Below are positions 43,348 to 46,295 of a DNA stretch of 46,295 bases, piece by piece. The DNA lies in assembly GCF_944324525.1 (NCBI RefSeq), contig NZ_CALUWS010000025.1:1-46295 (forward strand). The letters run 5' to 3'. The stretch's first letter is position 1. The number at the start of each line of letters is the position of its first letter. The position numbers and the translations under genes were made by a program. The DNA comes from an uncultured Desulfovibrio sp. GTDB taxonomy: Bacteria > Desulfobacterota > Desulfovibrionia > Desulfovibrionales > Desulfovibrionaceae. The notes below the pieces were generated by a model. It was given only the letters and a program-made list of their open reading frames with translations, was not told the DNA's origin and ran no database searches.

Positions 43348-43458
43348 GTGTCCTCCGGGCCCGTGGTCGTTCCTCTTCAGGGTACGACCGGGCGGGAGGA
43401 AGGTCAATGCGTGCGGCAGGCCGTCTTTCCCCGTCGCAGGCCGTCTTGTCGGCTGCCG

Positions 43459-44346
43459 TCAGCCGCGGCGATGCCCCTGCCGCCGGGCCCAGACGGTGCT
43501 GCACAAAAAACAGGCGCAGGCCACAAGGATGATGGTGGCCCCGCTGGCGGTGCCCAGCCAGCTCTGCGCGGAAAGCAGCAGGCCGGCAACGCCGCTGAAC
43601 AGGGCGACGGCCTGCGCCCACCAGAACATGCCGCCCGCCGTGCGGGCAAGATGGCGGGCCGTTGCCGCGGGCACGATGAGCAGGGCCGTCACCAGCAGGA
43701 CGCCCACGGCCCGTACGGCCATCATGACCACAAGGGAAAGCAGGGCCGCAAAGGCATACTGCCAGAGAGCGACCCGTACCCCCCGCGCTCTGGCCATGAC
43801 CGGGTTGAGGGCGATCAGCAGCAGGCGGTTGAAGCCCGCGGCGGCAAACAGGAAGAGCCCCAGCGCGAGCAGGGCCAGGAATCCCAGTTCGGCGGGGCTG
43901 ACGGTCAGGATGTCGCCATAGAGGAACTGGGTCATATTGCGGCCCATGCCCGGCGTCCGGCTGACCACGGCCAGGCCGAAGGCCACCACCGCCGAGAAGA
44001 CGATGCCGATGGAGGTGTCCGCCGAGAGCAGGCTGCCGCGCCGCACGGCCATGATGCACAGGCCCACCAGCACGCCGAAGGCCGGCATGGTGAAGAGCGG
44101 ATCAAGGGAGAACAGCAGGCCCAGCGCCACCCCCGCAAAGGCCGAGTGCCCGATGGCGTCGGAAAAGAAGGCCATGCGAAAGGTGATGACGCTGACCCCG
44201 AGGGCCGCCGTCATGGGCGCCAGCAGCAGGATGGCCAGCAGGGCCTGCTGCATGAAGGCGGCCTGCAGGCAGTCCAGCGGCAGCCGGCCGAGAGCCTGCG
44301 CCACAGGCAGCATATCGGGGAGCAGGACGGAAAGATGTTCCAGCAT
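43459..44346 (-). CDS. znuB: Zinc-type ABC transporter permease
   Basis: This 295-residue membrane protein belongs to the ABC-3 (ZnuB/MntB/TroC) permease family, with about eight helices. The family block FFSDAIGHSAFAGVALGLLF (about 60-79) is clear. It forms the inner-membrane channel with the ATPase encoded two bases upstream. Its ATG 44346 is preceded by GAGG inside the ATPase gene end. It is the last gene of the znuA-znuC-znuB operon. The family also moves manganese or iron, so zinc is inferred from the binding protein. Confidence 0.9.
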   Translation of the reverse strand: MLEHLSVLLPDMLPVAQALGRLPLDCLQAAFMQQALLAILLLAPMTAALGVSVITFRMAFFSDAIGHSAFAGVALGLLFSLDPLFTMPAFGVLVGLCIMAVRRGSLLSADTSIGIVFSAVVAFGLAVVSRTPGMGRNMTQFLYGDILTVSPAELGFLALLALGLFLFAAAGFNRLLLIALNPVMARARGVRVALWQYAFAALLSLVVMMAVRAVGVLLVTALLIVPAATARHLARTAGGMFWWAQAVALFSGVAGLLLSAQSWLGTASGATIILVACACFLCSTVWARRQGHRRG

Positions 44347-44348
44347 GG

Positions 44349-45188
44349 CTACCTCAGGGAAGAGGCTGACGGCGCAGCCGCGGCGGATGTGCAGGCGGGC
44401 GCGTCGGCACTGTGACAGTGCGCTCCGCACTGGGCGCAGGTCTCGTCCGGCTCTTCGCACTGCTCGGGATACAGATGGATGGGGACCCCGAAAAGGGCCC
44501 GCAGGGTCGGGGCGGTCAGTGCCGCATGCGGCGCGCCCGCCCGCATCAGGCTTCCGTTCAGGCACAGCACCAGATCGGCATAATGGGCCGTCAGCGACAG
44601 ATTGTGGCTGACCATGATCTGCGTGAATCCCTGTTCTTGCCGGGCCGCGGTCAGCACCTTCCAGAACAGACGTTCGCCGCTGGCGTCCACCCCGGCGGCC
44701 GGTTCATCCAGCAAAAGCAGGCGGGGCCGTCGGGCCAGCGCGGAGGCCAGCAGCACCCGCCGCTGCTCGCCGCCCGACAGATCGCCCATGCGGCGTTGCA
44801 GCAGGTGTGCCGCCTGCACCATGTCCAGATGGCGGAGCGCCTGCTCCCGTACGGAAGCGGCTACGCCCAGCCAGAGCGGGCGGCGCTGGCCGCCCAGCGC
44901 CATGAATTCCAGGACGGTCAGCGGCAGGCCCGCGTCAAGCTGCACGTGCTGCGGCACATAGGCCATGCGCGGCGGCCGGCCAAAGGCGGGAAAGGTGACC
45001 CGCCCCTCGCAGGCGAGCTCGCCGGCGATGCAGAGCAGCAGGGTGCTCTTGCCCGCGCCGTTGGGGCCGATGATGACCGTGCTGCTGCCGCAGGGGATAT
45101 CCGCGTCGATGTCCTGCAGGATGGTCAGCCCGTCGCGGCGTACCGTCAGGCCGCGCAGGCGCACGGCCACATCAGAGGGAATGGGCAA
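44349..45188 (-). CDS. znuC: Zinc-type ABC transporter ATPase with Cys/His-rich tail
   Basis: This protein of about 279 residues powers metal uptake. Motifs are Walker A GPNGAGKST, signature LSGGEQRR and Walker B LLLLDEPAAGVD, with the switch His in VSHN. The C-terminal tail is unusual: CEEPDETCAQCGAHCHSADAPAC-like, with five cysteines and two histidines in about 25 residues, a probable metal-binding extension. The start is proposed at TTG 45188, which has GAGGA and lies inside the upstream gene; the alternative GTG at 45170 has no ribosome site. Overlap with znuA implies coupled translation. Confidence 0.85.
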   Translation of the reverse strand: MPIPSDVAVRLRGLTVRRDGLTILQDIDADIPCGSSTVIIGPNGAGKSTLLLCIAGELACEGRVTFPAFGRPPRMAYVPQHVQLDAGLPLTVLEFMALGGQRRPLWLGVAASVREQALRHLDMVQAAHLLQRRMGDLSGGEQRRVLLASALARRPRLLLLDEPAAGVDASGERLFWKVLTAARQEQGFTQIMVSHNLSLTAHYADLVLCLNGSLMRAGAPHAALTAPTLRALFGVPIHLYPEQCEEPDETCAQCGAHCHSADAPACTSAAAAPSASSLR

Positions 45189-46131
45189 GGCGTTCCTCAA
45201 GCAGGCTGACATTGTTTTGCATGACGCGCAGATACTGGTCGGCAGGCACATCTTCAGGGCCCGAGGCCAGAGAATCCAGGCATAGCAGAGGGATGTCCGC
45301 CTCCTGCGCCAGCATCCGCATGGTCCGGTCCGTAAACTGCTCTTCGCCCAGAAGAAGGTCAGGGCGTTTTTCTCGCGCGTCCGCCAAAAGCTGCATGAGA
45401 TGGCTTGCTGTCGGGGCGTCGGAAGAAGCGGCCTGCACGATGCCCAGCACTTCAAAACCGGCGTCCGCCGCCAGATAGGCCAGAGCGTCGTGCTGCAGGA
45501 GGACACGCGGGCGAGCTCCCCGCGGCGTCAGCTGCCGCAGGCGCTGCAGAAGATCCCGCATGCCGGCGGCAAAGCGGGCGGCATTCTCCCGGTACTGGCC
45601 GGCATGGGCCGTATCCCGCCGGGCAAGCTCTTCCGCGATGCTCCCGGCCATGCGCGCGGCAAGGCGCGGCCCGGCAAACACATGGGGATTGGCCTCGCAG
45701 GCGGCATGGTCGTGGTCATGATGTCCCTGTCCGCAAGACGCGACAGCCGGGAGCTTCCCGGCATAGCCGGCAAGGGTTTCGCCAAGGCTGGCCCCGCAGT
45801 CCAGCACATGCGTGCCGCGGCGGGCAAGAGCATCCCGGAAGGCATCCTCCATGCCCAGACCGTTGATGATGATGAGATCGGCCTGCTCGATCTGCAGCAG
45901 ATCGGCGGGCGTCGGCGCATAATCATGCGGGCAGCCTGTGCCCGACGCCACGAGCAGCCGCACCTCGACGTCCGGCACGCCGGCCGTCACCGCCCGGGTC
46001 AGCAGCCACATCGGGTAGGTGCTGGCCAGGACGTTCAGCGTCGGGGCGGCTTGCGCCGCGGCCGCTCGCTGCGGGCAGGCAAAAGAAAAGATGGTCAGGA
46101 AGACCGCAAAAAAAAGAGAAAGGAACTTCAT
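45172..46131 (-). CDS. znuA: Zinc-type ABC transporter substrate-binding protein
   Basis: This 319-residue periplasmic protein belongs to the cluster A-I metal-binding family. It has a signal peptide (MKFLSLFFAVFLTIFSFACP, to about 26), a metal-site histidine in the first lobe (GCPHDYAPTPADL), a His/Asp-rich loop GQGHHDHDHAACE (about 133-145) and a further His in ANPHVF. The rich His loop favours zinc over manganese. It is the first gene of the operon. Its ribosome-binding site is weak. A candidate promoter lies upstream; no clear Zur operator was found. Confidence 0.92.
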   Translation of the reverse strand: MKFLSLFFAVFLTIFSFACPQRAAAAQAAPTLNVLASTYPMWLLTRAVTAGVPDVEVRLLVASGTGCPHDYAPTPADLLQIEQADLIIINGLGMEDAFRDALARRGTHVLDCGASLGETLAGYAGKLPAVASCGQGHHDHDHAACEANPHVFAGPRLAARMAGSIAEELARRDTAHAGQYRENAARFAAGMRDLLQRLRQLTPRGARPRVLLQHDALAYLAADAGFEVLGIVQAASSDAPTASHLMQLLADAREKRPDLLLGEEQFTDRTMRMLAQEADIPLLCLDSLASGPEDVPADQYLRVMQNNVSLLEERLAHSL

Positions 46132-46164
46132 GATCAGCAGGCAGGTTGATGTTGATGTTCTTTT

Positions 46165-46193
46165 TCTTTAGGTATGCCCCCCCGGCCTGTCAA
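46165..46193 (-). promoter_or_regulatory. Candidate promoter of the znu operon
   Basis: On the minus strand a perfect TTGACA (46188-46193) is followed after 17 bases by TAAAGA (46165-46170). The spacer contains seven G in a row. The start codon is about 35 bases downstream. Confidence 0.55.
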
Positions 46194-46295
46194 GTGAGGG
46201 GTGTGGGAGCCTTGCGGCATGGCTCTGTGGGGGGGGGTGGGGGCGTGGGGGGGGGGCCAGGGGCGAGGGGGAGTGATAATAGGATTGGCACCAGA
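46194..46295. other. G-rich end of the window
   Basis: This stretch has several runs of six to ten G on the plus strand. No gene is visible; the neighbouring region lies outside the window. Confidence 0.4.

Overview
The window is a GC-rich chromosomal segment, very probably from a sulfate-reducing deltaproteobacterium of the Desulfovibrionaceae (Desulfovibrio-like). The reasons are a periplasmic Tat-exported [NiFe] hydrogenase of the Desulfovibrio HynAB type, a split archaeal-type glutamate synthase next to a type III glutamine synthetase, a YeiH-type putative sulfate exporter, an orphan TRAP binding protein and several chemoreceptor and c-di-GMP genes. The species cannot be fixed from sequence alone. 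I saw no rRNA, tRNA, CRISPR array, prophage or transposase gene.

Layout. 0.2-9.4 kb holds phoU, a diverged dnaA paralogue without dnaN, an EF-G paralogue on the minus strand, a small membrane protein, a YbgC thioesterase, mltA and galE. 9.4-15.5 kb holds a membrane-anchored MsrB-MsrA fusion, a PaaI-type thioesterase, a Tim44-like membrane protein, a YeiH-family transporter with a 53-residue companion membrane peptide, and a DUF523/TudS-like desulfidase. 15.6-20.5 kb holds the minus-strand hydrogenase operon (small subunit, large subunit, maturation protease) divergent from an O-acetylhomoserine sulfhydrylase-like gene. 20.7-22.8 kb is a chemoreceptor.

22.9-30.7 kb is an ammonium-assimilation block. 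glnN is preceded by a good sigma-54 promoter (30681-30696) and followed by three glutamate synthase genes: amidotransferase, FMN/Fe-S synthase, and a fused GXGXG-GltD-ferredoxin protein. An orphan dctP follows, behind a very AT-rich leader. An alcohol dehydrogenase gene is translationally coupled to a NifA-like sigma-54 activator whose targets are unknown; the glnN promoter is a nearby candidate. 36-43.4 kb is a signalling island with a chemoreceptor that carries both a periplasmic CZB-like zinc motif and a C-terminal PilZ domain, a double-solute-binding GGDEF/EAL protein with a dead GGDEF and intact EAL, and a CHASE protein with a dead GGDEF. The window ends in a zinc-type ABC operon (znuA-znuC-znuB).

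Between the genes lie short hairpin-rich repeats. A ~148-bp family (R1, eight full or partial copies) and a ~150-bp family (R2, two copies in opposite orientation) both begin with TAGAGCG, have imperfect inverted ends and, in their best copies, are flanked by TA. They look like non-autonomous mobile elements (MITEs), and in three places their ends form the stop codon of the adjacent gene. Several long perfect G/C-rich palindromes sit just downstream of genes.
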